This document shows positions 52,221-60,531 of a stretch of 64,000 nt of DNA, piece after piece. The stretch is taken from positions 176,420 to 240,419 of the forward strand of contig NZ_CP082287.1 of NCBI RefSeq assembly GCF_019880245.1. The letters run 5' to 3'. The translations under genes were made by a program, and so were the position numbers. The DNA comes from Halobaculum roseum. GTDB taxonomy: Archaea > Halobacteriota > Halobacteria > Halobacteriales > Haloferacaceae. The notes under the pieces are model-generated. The model was given only the letters and a program-made list of their open reading frames with translations. It was not told the origin of the DNA and searched no databases. Every line of letters begins with the position of its first letter. Position 1 is the stretch's first letter.

Positions 52221-54569
52221 ATGCAATGCATTGAGTATTTTCAGCGGCTCGAAGCTGAAGGGCAAGGCTGGGAGCTGGAGAGTCGTAGTCGCGAGGAATT
52301 AGAGAGTATTGAAGGAGGGCATGGAGGGATATCACTTTTCGCAAAGCGGTCTATCATCCTCAACAATCTCTACGGGGTCGATATCGAGGACGGAGCAGTC
52401 GAAATCTGTAAACTACGCCTGTGGCTGTCGATGGTCGCTGATATTGAGGACGAACCGAACGAGGTCGAACCCCTCCCAAATATTGATTTTAACATCCGTC
52501 ATGGTAACTCGCTGATCGGGTTCACTGAGCTCCAAGAAGTCGCACGGGAAGATGCGGGCGACGCGTCACTCTCGAATTGGGGTGTCGGAACTGCAGTCAA
52601 AGATCTCTATGAGGATGTCATCCGGGAACAGGACCGCCATCGAGCTGCGGATTCTGCCCGTGAAGCGCAGAATGCTCGTAAAATGGCTGAACGAAAAATC
52701 GACACCCACAGCGAGGAGCTTAATGAGAAGATCCGCGATCAGTTCAACGAACTTGTCGACGAGGATATTTCTCTTGAGGAATTAGAGGAGTTCTCACCGT
52801 TTCATTGGGTGCTCGAGTTCGCGACAGTCTATCGGGAAGGCGGCTTTGATGTCATCATTGGGAACCCACCGTGGGATGAGCTGAAGCCATACCGGACGGA
52901 CTTCTTCCCAAAGTACGATACTGAGTTTCGTAGCCGCCCACCAGGTGAAAAGGACAAGAAGGTTGAGGAGCTCTTAGAGAACCCTGAAATCGCTGCCGAA
53001 TGGGAGAAGTTCCAGCGTGACAAGGAACGGCAAGCGACCTATATCAACCAGAGTGGAGAATACGAGTACCAGACACCAAGCGTAGAAGGACAACAGGTTG
53101 CACGGACGAACGACCTGTCCCTACTGTTCTTTGAGCGAGTCTATGATATCGTCAGAGACGGTGGTTATGTTTCACAGCTGCTTCCTGGTCCGTTCTTCAA
53201 TGCCGCTGCTGGAAAGGATTTGCGAGTACATGCATTGGAAGAGTCTGAGATTCAGAGTATCATCGGATTTGAAAATCACGGCATTTTCTCCGATATAGAC
53301 ACTAGGTATAACTTCGGTATCGTTACGCTCCGAACAGAGGGAAGCACTGATACTGTCCACGGAATCTTTCATCAGACTTCCGTTGATGTTCTTCGGTCAA
53401 TTGACGATGTAGCTCTAGAGATTCCAGCGCGAATCCTCAAAGAGTATTCTCCTGGAGCTCGAATTTTCCCCAACATCGAGGACCAGCAGGAGGTCTCAGT
53501 GCTGGATAAAATTCTCCAGACACCACCATTGGCGACTGAAATTGAAGGTGCTTGGCGAACGGTCTTGTACAAGGAACTGGATCGAGGACGAGATCGGGAT
53601 AGATTCATCGAAGACGAATCCAAAGGGGATTATCCGGTCTATCAGGGAAAGAATATTCACCAATTCTGTTATGAGTCGACCTACGTCGACGACCTCAAAC
53701 CCATCTCTTTGTGGAGTGTCGATGAGGATAACGAAGAGCTGAGCGCGAAGCGTCGCGTTCGAGAGAAGAACTTCCGTGCCCGGGACGATGCGATCAGCCT
53801 GAAGAAGGCTATCTACAACAAGTTCGCTGATGACCCTGAGTTCCGCCATCTCCCGGCAAGTTCGCAGAAGCGGTTCGTCAATCGGTTGCTAACAGAGGAA
53901 TTCGACCGCCCCGAACTTTCTTTGGAGGACATCCGTCTCCATAGTTCTGAGTACCGGCTTGTGCTCCGTGAAGTCGCTCGTGCAACCGACGAACGGACGC
54001 TCATTGCGGCTGTAATCCCACCGGGTGGAGTCGTCGTCCATACGCTGTACACGGTTCGACCATTCGAGGCAAATCCTAGCAAGGATGATCTTTCGGAATT
54101 CCCGATGCACAGCGCTTACGACCGTGTTTTCACTGATAAGGAGCTTTTCGTCGCGCTTGGGCTGATCAATAGTATTCCGTTCGATTTCTTGATGCGGACA
54201 AAGGTTGATTCTCACGCCTCGAAGTACAAGTTTGAGGAGTCACAGGTCCCCCGACTCACTGATGGCGACGACTGGTTCCACTACATCGCTGATCGAGCGG
54301 CGAAGCTCAACTGCTACGGTGAGGAGTTTGCTGAGATGCGTGAGCGACTCGGTGGGATTGAGCCGGCGACGGATATGGAGACCCGGCGTGAACTACAAGC
54401 CGAAGTCGACGCGGCCGTGTTCCACGCATATGGGTTGGATGAGGAGGAAATGCAGTTCGTCCTTGATGACTTCCATCGGGTGTCGAATCCTCGAATTATG
54501 ACGGAAGCGTACTTCGAGAAGGTCGCTGAGAAATACACTTATCTTGGAGATGTAGGCCCGATGGAGTAA
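50916..54569 (+). CDS. Phase-variable adenine-specific DNA methyltransferase (Eco57I/PglX-like)
   Basis: A 1217-aa protein from ATG 50916. About 1-330 are an N-terminal region, MGAYYTPEEITGFMARRTIH introduces the methylase fold (about 328), motif I ILDPAVGSGAFLLAAQ is at about 413 (SAM binding), and the catalytic motif IV IIGNPPWDEL at about 648 marks an N6-adenine enzyme. The C-terminal 550 residues should be the target-recognition domain. Codons from 436 on can be swapped by inversion between the 59-bp repeats. The PLD/SNF2 helicase upstream is the likely effector partner. PglX of BREX and DrmMI of DISARM are relatives in plan; their other partners are not here. Confidence 0.88.
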   Translation: MTLQQITASDIAGWDSLQDIANSFEKRGLKPRPKLGGDNELVVQLDDDEFIVIVNAGPGETATDFKPENRSRHTNLVATNDFETFTFITRVRSWEGQQHGRIKHQKISFSKEQFTRDSGEKNTILQKLNSIEYGSSAAIYDTLYDTQQVVKEFYEQFEELRTDLIQEVTGIPDDRGDAKQRYVQVILDRMIFLYFIQEKRLLDRNPNYLHEQPNEVVDEGGDHYEEFYEPLFFEYLAEDKQNPDFGSLPYLNGGLFARNPVEEEFQNVKLGGSAEETNELFDDILDFLSDWNWNVDERLDIVDPKNLSPAILGHIFEQTVNQKEMGAYYTPEEITGFMARRTIHPYLLDQLNEAVGADYDEIDNVFGFPVPEADSSAEAVADGGTITQQVPTENVQTSHVETLYHDILKEAHILDPAVGSGAFLLAAQEVLMDLYMQCIEYFQRLEAEGQGWELESRSREELESIEGGHGGISLFAKRSIILNNLYGVDIEDGAVEICKLRLWLSMVADIEDEPNEVEPLPNIDFNIRHGNSLIGFTELQEVAREDAGDASLSNWGVGTAVKDLYEDVIREQDRHRAADSAREAQNARKMAERKIDTHSEELNEKIRDQFNELVDEDISLEELEEFSPFHWVLEFATVYREGGFDVIIGNPPWDELKPYRTDFFPKYDTEFRSRPPGEKDKKVEELLENPEIAAEWEKFQRDKERQATYINQSGEYEYQTPSVEGQQVARTNDLSLLFFERVYDIVRDGGYVSQLLPGPFFNAAAGKDLRVHALEESEIQSIIGFENHGIFSDIDTRYNFGIVTLRTEGSTDTVHGIFHQTSVDVLRSIDDVALEIPARILKEYSPGARIFPNIEDQQEVSVLDKILQTPPLATEIEGAWRTVLYKELDRGRDRDRFIEDESKGDYPVYQGKNIHQFCYESTYVDDLKPISLWSVDEDNEELSAKRRVREKNFRARDDAISLKKAIYNKFADDPEFRHLPASSQKRFVNRLLTEEFDRPELSLEDIRLHSSEYRLVLREVARATDERTLIAAVIPPGGVVVHTLYTVRPFEANPSKDDLSEFPMHSAYDRVFTDKELFVALGLINSIPFDFLMRTKVDSHASKYKFEESQVPRLTDGDDWFHYIADRAAKLNCYGEEFAEMRERLGGIEPATDMETRRELQAEVDAAVFHAYGLDEEEMQFVLDDFHRVSNPRIMTEAYFEKVAEKYTYLGDVGPME
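52221..52279 (+). repeat. Right copy of the 59-bp inverted repeat
   Basis: Identical to the reverse complement of 50695-50753 over all 59 bases, starting at codon 436 of the full-length gene. It lies just after methyltransferase motif I (LDPAVGSGAFLL). Confidence 0.92.
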
Positions 54570-54618
54570 TCACTGAAATAGCGCTACGCCTGCTTCCTGA
54601 ATATCAGTGAGTTCAGAT

Positions 54619-55296
54619 TTACTGATGAATACTGTCCAGCGCTCGTCGGGTCATAGCTCCATCGACATTTAGATATTGACGTGCGGTCGTGATGTCCTCC
54701 CACCCGAACATTGCTCGGAGTGCGGGAAGATCCAAGCCTCTTCCTGCATGGTACGACGCTGCTGTGGCACGTAATCCATGTAATGAGGTTGCGTCGTTAG
54801 ACAATTCTGGGGACAATTTCAGGGCCGTTTCTAGACGTCGCTGTAAGGTCGAGAACGAATACGGCCAGCCACTATGTTCGTCGAGTAACAATTCAACCGC
54901 GACTCGAACCCGATACGAAAAGTGGTAGGGAACTGTTCGAGATGCGGCTTCTGTTTTCGGGAGCCAATAACGCTCAGCAAAGCTCTGAAAATCCGTATTG
55001 GGATTATGATCTAGCCGTTGTTTCACCGCCTGCCGGCAGTATCCACAGATGCCACCATCCCGTCCCTTCGTACAGTTTTCCTGTGTGGGAATCTGGATCA
55101 TCTGCCGCTCTAGGTCAACCCACGATTTCGACAAGTGCGTTGTTTCTCCTGGTCTAAGTCCAAGACGGCCTCCAAGGAGAATGGCCGCTCGTGTTTCGAG
55201 TCTCTGTTGTGTATCATCTATTCGCCCAGCACCTTCTAACAGTAGTTCGAACTCGCGTTCGCTAAGGGCCCTCTCTCGTGTTGCTACCATATCCAT
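54619..55296 (-). CDS. Tyrosine recombinase (XerC/D-like integrase)
   Basis: A 225-aa protein; ATG 55296 is preferred to a TTG 18 bases upstream. Catalytic residues are visible: the first Arg in GRLGLRPGET (about 55), HGLRATAASYHAG giving the HxxR (about 175), a Trp in FGWEDITT at the late His/Trp position, and the nucleophile Tyr in TARQYLN (about 208). It lacks a long N-terminal SAM-like domain, so it is short for an integrase. It lies 49 bases from the methyltransferase 3' end and converges on it, and is the obvious candidate enzyme for inverting the 59-bp-repeat segment. It could alternatively be an unrelated island integrase. Confidence 0.85.
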   Translation of the reverse strand: MDMVATRERALSEREFELLLEGAGRIDDTQQRLETRAAILLGGRLGLRPGETTHLSKSWVDLERQMIQIPTQENCTKGRDGGICGYCRQAVKQRLDHNPNTDFQSFAERYWLPKTEAASRTVPYHFSYRVRVAVELLLDEHSGWPYSFSTLQRRLETALKLSPELSNDATSLHGLRATAASYHAGRGLDLPALRAMFGWEDITTARQYLNVDGAMTRRALDSIHQ

Positions 55297-55422
55297 CGCT
55301 GTCTGTCGATACAAAGATAATCCGCTTCTTCTTCGAGTGGCAAGGTGAATCGGTTCACAGCCGGGTAGAATTGCCGTCTGATATGACAGGAAGTACTTAT
55401 GGGTGCCGTCCGGACGAAGCGT

Positions 55423-55989
55423 ATGGGACTCTTTGAGACCTTATTTAGCTCATCCACCGGGGATACTGTCCCTCAGGCACAGCAACCGAGTCAGCACGAA
55501 ATCTTCCCCGAGGACAAGTACAATGTCGCATACGCTGTAGCCGCTCGGCGTGAAGAAATTCGGGCGTTAGAACACCTTCTAGAAGCGGATCAGACCTCAC
55601 CTACCGCCTTGGAGGCTGAGCCTTTCCTTCAGGATATAATCGAAGATATGGAGCAGGATCGGGAATACTCCCTCCGCCTTCGCACCTCTGGGGAGGAACT
55701 CGTCGACGATATCCGTGAACTCATAGAGCATTGGGACAATCAGGTAAATGAGCAGATAGGGACGATTTGGTGGCCTATCGGAGCAGATACGACGTTTAGG
55801 CTGTACCTCCATTATCTGGAACTCCGTGCTGACGCGGAGGATGACCAATTTTCGTTCCCGGAGTCTGCTGGACAGGTTCATACTCTCGTCCAGCGGGGTC
55901 TTAGTGCAATGGCTGATGATGACGACTCGAAGCTCGCTGTAGTCCATAAGCGAGACATTCCTTGGGAAGAACCAGCTGAGGACAGCTGA
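55423..55989 (+). CDS. Hypothetical acidic helical protein
   Basis: A 188-aa protein from ATG 55423 (MGLFETLFSSSTGD). An upstream GTG-type start at 55399 is in frame, but this ATG gives a natural N-terminus. The sequence is mostly helical (ARREEIRALEHLLEADQTSP; ELVDDIRELIEHWDNQVNEQ) with one aromatic patch (IGTIWWPIGADTTFRLYLHY). It is divergent from the recombinase. The family is not recognised; a role in the defence locus is possible from position only. Confidence 0.6.
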   Translation: MGLFETLFSSSTGDTVPQAQQPSQHEIFPEDKYNVAYAVAARREEIRALEHLLEADQTSPTALEAEPFLQDIIEDMEQDREYSLRLRTSGEELVDDIRELIEHWDNQVNEQIGTIWWPIGADTTFRLYLHYLELRADAEDDQFSFPESAGQVHTLVQRGLSAMADDDDSKLAVVHKRDIPWEEPAEDS

Positions 55990-56046
55990 TCCAGTTCGCT
56001 CCTTCTCAAAGAGACCGATTAATTGTATCCAGTGTCAAACCCAGTT

Positions 56047-56481
56047 ATGGTAAAAATCTCAGACTCCCTGTGTTCGCTTTTCACTGCGAAAATTAAGGAG
56101 GAGGATGGCACTTTCGTCATCGAGATTCCTCCGAGTGAGATCAAGCACGGGGCGCTGACCGGTGATGAAACGTACCGCATCGCTCTCCTTGATTCCTCCT
56201 CCGAAGCTGAATCAACATCTCCACAGGCCCCACGGCATCCCGCCTCTCAGGGGAGCACGAGCCATGATTCATCTGGTCCTCCTGTTGATGAGGGAGAAGT
56301 GCGCGACGTGACAATCGAAACCGTCGGTGATCAAGGAGACGGTATTGCGAAAGTCGAACGGGGGTACGTCGTGATCGTTCCCGGCGCTCAGCCCGGCGAC
56401 GAGCCAACAGTCGAAATCGAACAAGTTCAGGAGAACGTCGCGTTTGCGAGCATTGTCGATAGCGATCCGCGAGCACTCTAA
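56047..56481 (+). CDS. TRAM-domain protein
   Basis: A 144-aa protein from ATG 56047. The C-terminal 60 residues form a TRAM beta-barrel (GDGIAKVERGYVVIVPGAQP), a small RNA-binding domain common in archaea, where free-standing TRAM proteins act as RNA chaperones. The first 50 residues (FTAKIKEEDGTFVIEIPPSE) look like an added beta domain, followed by a Ser/Pro/His-rich linker. The 56-base gap from the previous gene suggests possible co-transcription. Confidence 0.8.
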   Translation: MVKISDSLCSLFTAKIKEEDGTFVIEIPPSEIKHGALTGDETYRIALLDSSSEAESTSPQAPRHPASQGSTSHDSSGPPVDEGEVRDVTIETVGDQGDGIAKVERGYVVIVPGAQPGDEPTVEIEQVQENVAFASIVDSDPRAL

Positions 56482-56605
56482 CCTGTTGTCCCCTCTGTGG
56501 ATCGGTCTTCTTCTCGGTAAACCATCGGTGTGAGAAGGCTCCGTTCGCGTTTGTCTGATGGAGGTGGTTCTGAAAGTCACGTCACGTTTTCTTCACGCGC
56601 TCGCG

Positions 56606-56962
56606 ATGGCACAACCTTCCAAAGCCGAAATACAATCTATGACAAAGGAACCGATTGAGGTACTCGACGACCTGGCCAACCAGGTCGCCGATGAGTTTGA
56701 GGCGTATAGGCAGCCGGACAAATTCAAGGATGTCTCGCTCGTGATTGAGAACAGCGACGCGGAGCATCCGACGTTGATAGTTCACGTCGATCGAGAGGAC
56801 GCGGATTCCCTTGCTGATCGAATCGATGAGTTCCTCCGCGAGCACGGTGCCCGTACTGAACGGGAACGACGTTCAAACTCGCGGTCCCGCGCGAGGACGT
56901 GGAAGTCGTCGGCGGCGAGGTCGTCGAGCAGGTCGACCGTGAGCTGGTACGGCGAGAGGTGA
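56606..56962 (+). CDS. Small hypothetical protein with a C-terminus altered at an island boundary
   Basis: From ATG 56606 (MAQPSKAEIQSMTKEPIEVL) the first 90 residues are acidic and well formed (KDVSLVIENSDAEHPTLIVH; ADSLADRIDEFLREHGART). After about residue 95 (RRSNSRSRARTWKSS) the frame reads across the antisense of a truncated short-chain dehydrogenase gene, so the last 30 residues are probably not original. The family is unknown. Confidence 0.55.
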   Translation: MAQPSKAEIQSMTKEPIEVLDDLANQVADEFEAYRQPDKFKDVSLVIENSDAEHPTLIVHVDREDADSLADRIDEFLREHGARTERERRSNSRSRARTWKSSAARSSSRSTVSWYGER

Positions 56963-57363
56963 TTCACGTGAAAGGTGTACTCGACGCCGAGGTCGGTGAG
57001 GCGGCCCTCGCGGAAGTAGCCGCCCGCGTTGTTCACCAGGATGTCGAGCGAGCCGCCGTCGTCGGCGTCGTCGTCCCGGACGGCATCGCGGGTCGCGTCC
57101 GCGAGCGCGGCCACCGCCTCGGGGTCGGCGAAGTCGGCGGCGACGAACTCCGCCGTCCCCTCGTTGACCCCGTCCTCGACTGCGTCGACGACCTCGGCGC
57201 CGGCCTCCGCGTCGCGGCCGTGAACGATCACGTGGGCGCCGAGTCGCCCCAGCGACAGGGCGACCTCCCTGCCGATGCCGCTCGTCGACCCGGTCACCAG
57301 CGCCGTCCGCCCGACGAGGCGTTCGTCGCCGACGCCGGCGACGTCCTCGGGATGCTCGCGCAT
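56890..57363 (-). pseudogene. N-terminal fragment of a short-chain dehydrogenase/reductase
   Basis: From ATG 57363 (MREHPEDVAGVGDERLVGRT) the Rossmann fold is normal: TGSTSGIGREVALSLGR cofactor loop, and NNAGGYF. The gene breaks off at DLAADDFHV, before the catalytic Tyr-x-x-x-Lys, and runs into Arg-rich unrelated sequence to a stop at 56782. The missing half shows that accessory DNA joins here inside a former gene. The protein cannot be active as an oxidoreductase. Confidence 0.75.
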
Positions 57364-57514
57364 GGCCGACCCGACGGGCCGGGGCACATTAGGGTCGTTG
57401 GCGGCGGCGAGCGCCACGGCCGGGGCGGACGCCGGGCATCCGGGACGCGTCGCCGGTCCGCCTCGGCGTCCCCGCGTGTTCTGTGGGCGGCTCGGCCCTT
57501 CAGACCTCGCCGTT

Positions 57515-57563
57515 CACGAGAGCTTTGCTCTCGTGAGCTCACGAGACGCGCAGCGTCTCGTGA
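57515..57563. repeat. Two adjacent perfect hairpins
   Basis: CACGAGAGC/GCTCTCGTG (57515-57535, loop of three) and TCACGAGACGC/GCGTCTCGTGA (57539-57563, loop of three) stand side by side between the SDR fragment and trm56. The stems share a core (CACGAGA), and look like diverged copies of one repeat. Confidence 0.6.
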
Positions 57564-57644
57564 ACGCCGTCGGCCGAGGGCTCGCTTCGCTCGCCCTCGC
57601 ATGCGAAGCGAACCGCCCTTACCGCCGCGCGCCGACGGACGGGT

Positions 57645-58241
57645 ATGACAGCGGAAGTCGTCGTCCTCCGGTACGGCCACCGCCCCGGCCGGGACGACCG
57701 AATGACGACCCACGTCGGCCTCACGGCGCGGGCGCTCGGCGCCGACCGCGTGGTCCTCCCCGACAACGCCGGCCAGTCCGCCGAGACGGTCCGGGACATC
57801 ACCGACCGCTTCGGCGGCCCCTTCGAGGTCGAACTGCGCGACGACCAGCGGTCGTTCACCCGAGGCTGGGACGGGACCGTGGTCCACCTCACGATGTACG
57901 GCGAGCGCGTCCAGGACGTGGAGGCGGACGTGCGCGCCGACTCCGTCGCGAGCGACACGCCGCTGCTCGTCGTCGTCGGCGGCGAGAAGGTGCCGTTCGA
58001 CTTCTACGAGGCGGCCGACTACAACGTCGGCGTGACGAACCAGCCCCACTCGGAGGTGGCGGGCCTCGCGGTCTTCCTCGACCGCCTGTTCGAGGGCGCG
58101 GAGTTGGAGCGCGAGTGGGACGACGCCGACCGCGTGGTGCTCCCGCAGGAGACGGGAAAGCGGGTCGTCGACCCCGCGGAGGCCGTCGCCGAACGCGACG
58201 GCGCCGTCGAGGGGACCGACGACGACTCCGACGGCGGGTAG
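57645..58241 (+). CDS. trm56: tRNA (cytidine-56-2'-O)-methyltransferase, aTrm56
   Basis: A 198-aa SPOUT-class enzyme that 2'-O-methylates C56 in the T loop of archaeal tRNAs. Recognisable blocks include VLRYGHRPGRDDRMTTHVGL at the start and the knotted SAM site VVVGGEKVPFDFYEAADYNV with VTNQPHSEVAGLAVFLD. The last 30 residues are an acidic haloarchaeal tail. The stop codon touches the ATG of the next gene. It is a chromosomal housekeeping gene, present in nearly all euryarchaea. Confidence 0.93.
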   Translation: MTAEVVVLRYGHRPGRDDRMTTHVGLTARALGADRVVLPDNAGQSAETVRDITDRFGGPFEVELRDDQRSFTRGWDGTVVHLTMYGERVQDVEADVRADSVASDTPLLVVVGGEKVPFDFYEAADYNVGVTNQPHSEVAGLAVFLDRLFEGAELEREWDDADRVVLPQETGKRVVDPAEAVAERDGAVEGTDDDSDGG

Positions 58242-58496
58242 ATGGTCGGCTCGCGAACGCTCACGGCGCTGGTCGGGATCGCGGTGTCCGTCGCGATCAG
58301 CGTCGCCGCGTGGTACTACTTCGACACCCTGCTGGTGTTCCTCGTGCTCCCGTTCGTCCCGCTGCTGTTCCGCGGGCTGTCCCGCGCGGACGACGGTCGA
58401 GCGCCCGCGAGGGAGTGCCCGACGTGCGGCTTCACGACCCGATCGTCGGAGGTGCGCTACTGCCCCCGCGACGGGAGCGAACTGCGGGAGTCGTAG
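58242..58496 (+). CDS. Small membrane protein with C-terminal zinc ribbon
   Basis: An 84-aa protein directly abutting trm56. Residues 5-45 are two hydrophobic helices (TLTALVGIAVSVAISVAAWY; LLVFLVLPFVPLLF). The tail has CPTC and YCPRDG, one zinc ribbon. It is probably co-transcribed with trm56. Function unknown. Confidence 0.75.
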   Translation: MVGSRTLTALVGIAVSVAISVAAWYYFDTLLVFLVLPFVPLLFRGLSRADDGRAPARECPTCGFTTRSSEVRYCPRDGSELRES

Positions 58497-58518
58497 GCGA
58501 CGCCCGCGGCGACGGGCG

Positions 58519-58845
58519 TCAGTGGTCGTCCTCGCGCCACTTGTAGCCGCACTCGGTGCAGGTGAAGAAGCGCGTCTCGGACTCGTCGGCCGACCGGATC
58601 TGCTTCATCTCGTAGCGGACGGTCCGCGTCTCGTCGCACTCGGGGCACTTCTGCTCGACCGTCGGGCCGACCTGGGACTCGTCCACGTCGGACATGTCGA
58701 CGACCGTGTTCCCCTCCTGCCCCTGCGTCGTCGTCATCGCCGCCTCGGCCGTCTCGTCGCGAAGCTCCTCGTGACCGCAGCCGTCACACACCCACTTGCT
58801 GTCGTCCGCCTTCATCATCGAACCGCACTCGTCGCAGAAGTTCAT
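58519..58845 (-). CDS. tfs: Transcription factor S (TFIIS-like)
   Basis: A 108-aa protein with an N-terminal zinc ribbon (FCDECG ... WVCDGCGHEE) and a C-terminal TFIIS-type ribbon (KCPECDETRTVRYEMKQIRS; ADESETRFFTCTECGYKW). The acidic DE hairpin in SADESETRFF stimulates RNA cleavage by backtracked archaeal RNA polymerase. Length and motifs are normal. It faces trm56 convergently. Confidence 0.93.
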   Translation of the reverse strand: MNFCDECGSMMKADDSKWVCDGCGHEELRDETAEAAMTTTQGQEGNTVVDMSDVDESQVGPTVEQKCPECDETRTVRYEMKQIRSADESETRFFTCTECGYKWREDDH

Positions 58846-59007
58846 ACCCCCTCGATCGGCCGTCCCCGTACTTAAACGGCGGGATCGACGGGAACCGGGA
58901 CCCGCGGACGCGACGCGGCGGGAGGACGCGGGAACGGTGCGGAGGTAATGGGGGAACGGTGCGGACCCGACGCGGGGATACCGGCGGGGATGTCGGCCGT
59001 CGCCGGC

Positions 59008-59262
59008 TCAGGCGTCGCCCTCGGACTGCCCCGGTTCCCCGACGGCCTCGACCGGGAGTTCGTTCTGGATGTCGGTGTACAGTTCCCCGGAGTTGTGGAA
59101 CTCCTCGCTCGAACACGCCGCGACGTACTCGCCGAGGTTCCCCTCCCCGTCCGCGAACCGGACGGTCACGTCGGAGAACTCCGCGGCCGCCTCCTCCCTG
59201 CTGATGGGGTAGTCCAGCTCCGCGAACAGCGACTCGACGCGCGACAGGTTTACGGATGACAT
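59008..59262 (-). CDS. DUF5789-family protein
   Basis: An 84-aa haloarchaeal protein (SSVNLSRVESLFAELDYPIS; AAEFSDVTVRFADGEGNLGE). The pattern of a helix followed by a small strand domain matches the DUF5789 family, found widely in Halobacteria and of unknown function. It is on the same strand as tfs with a 162-base gap. Confidence 0.75.
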   Translation of the reverse strand: MSSVNLSRVESLFAELDYPISREEAAAEFSDVTVRFADGEGNLGEYVAACSSEEFHNSGELYTDIQNELPVEAVGEPGQSEGDA

Positions 59263-59670
59263 GGTACGCTCCCACGTACGCGCCCCGGGCGTATCAGTGT
59301 AGTGTCGGGTCAGCTTCGGACGGCGATCGAACGGGTTGGCGTCTGGGGACGGTCGGGGCTGGCTCCCTCGCGCATCGCCGTCCTGTCGGGCGGATCGCCC
59401 ACAGGCTCGCCGCCGGCTATCGATGCGTTCGGTCCCTCCGCTCCCGCACGCCTCGCCCTACTCGCGGGTCGCTGCGCTCACGGTTCCCTACGGTCACCGT
59501 TCGCTGTCGCGGTCTCGCGTCGCTCGACCGCGCCCGCTCCCCGCTCGCTTCGAGGTGCTCGCTTCGCCCCCTCGACGACGCCCCGTTCCTTGGGCGGAGC
59601 GGCACGAGGACCGCTCCGCCGATCACCCGTCGTCTCGGTCGTTCACTTCGTTCACTCCCTCGACGACGCC
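59263..59670. other. GC-rich intergenic region
   Basis: About 400 very GC-rich bases. Open frames across it are Arg/Ser/Pro-rich and not believed. A few short inverted repeats are present (for example GGCGGAGCGG with CCGCTCCGCC at about 59595-59622). Nothing else was identified. Confidence 0.5.
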
Positions 59671-60447
59671 CTACTCGAAGTCGGGGTCGCGCTTGTTCAC
59701 GAAGGCGTCCATGCCCTCCCGCTGGTCGGGCGTGCCGAACAGCCCCGAGAACACGCGCTTCTCGTAGGTCAGCCCGTCCGAGAGGCTCATCCCGTAGGAG
59801 GCGTTGATCGCCTCCTTCGCGGCCGCGAGCGCGAACTTCGGCTGGGCGGCCAGGTCGTCGGTCAGCTCATCGACGTGCGAGTCGAGCTGGTCGCCGGCGA
59901 CGACCTCCCCGACGAGACCGTACTCCTCGGCGTCGAGGGCGTCGATTCGCTCGCCGAAGAGGATCAGTCGACGGGCCACCTCGTCGTTGACGAGTTTCGG
60001 GAGGCGCTGGGTCCCGCCCCAGCCGGGGACGATCCCCAGGTCGATCTCCGTCTGGCCGAAGACGGCGTTCTCGGCGGCGACGCGGAGGTCACACGCCAGC
60101 GCCAGTTCGCAGCCGCCGCCGAAGGCGTAGCCGTTTATCGCGGCGACGGTCGGCGCGGGGAACGTCTCCAGCGACCGGGCGATGTCGTGGCCCAACTCGG
60201 CGTACGCCTGCGCCTCGGTCGTGTCGAGGTCCTTCATGTAGCCGATGTCGGCCCCGGCGATGAACGCGTCCTCGCCCGCGCCCGTGAGGACGAGCGCGCG
60301 CACGTCGGCGTCCTCCGCCTCGGCGATCCCCTCCCGCAGGGCCTCGAGCGTCTCGACGTTCATCGAGTTCAGCTTCTCCGGCCGGTCGACGGTCAGCGTC
60401 GCCACCTCGTCTTCGATCTCGAGCGTGACGGTGTCTGATTCGGGCAC
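59671..60447 (-). CDS. Enoyl-CoA hydratase/isomerase family protein
   Basis: A 258-aa protein; GTG 60447 (PESDTVTLEI) is preferred to a GTG 24 bases upstream. Crotonase-fold features are present: AGADIGYMKD oxyanion-hole loop (about 65), GGGCELALACDLRVAAENAV (about 106) and the active-site Glu region FGQTEIDLGIVPGWGGTQRL with both glutamate positions. It hydrates trans-enoyl-CoA in fatty acid or hydroxybutyrate metabolism. It stands alone among housekeeping genes. Confidence 0.9.
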   Translation of the reverse strand: MPESDTVTLEIEDEVATLTVDRPEKLNSMNVETLEALREGIAEAEDADVRALVLTGAGEDAFIAGADIGYMKDLDTTEAQAYAELGHDIARSLETFPAPTVAAINGYAFGGGCELALACDLRVAAENAVFGQTEIDLGIVPGWGGTQRLPKLVNDEVARRLILFGERIDALDAEEYGLVGEVVAGDQLDSHVDELTDDLAAQPKFALAAAKEAINASYGMSLSDGLTYEKRVFSGLFGTPDQREGMDAFVNKRDPDFE

Positions 60448-60531
60448 GCGCGATTCGTCACCGTGACACACCGTAACCCTTCCCCATCCGACAGGCGACG
60501 CCGGTACTCCCCGGGGGGACTGTGGTCGGCC

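Noticed and set aside
43622..54569. Calling the helicase/methyltransferase locus BREX or DISARM
   Set aside because: The methyltransferase resembles PglX or DrmMI in plan, but PglZ, BrxC, BrxL, DrmA and DrmB are not present in the window, so neither name is supported.
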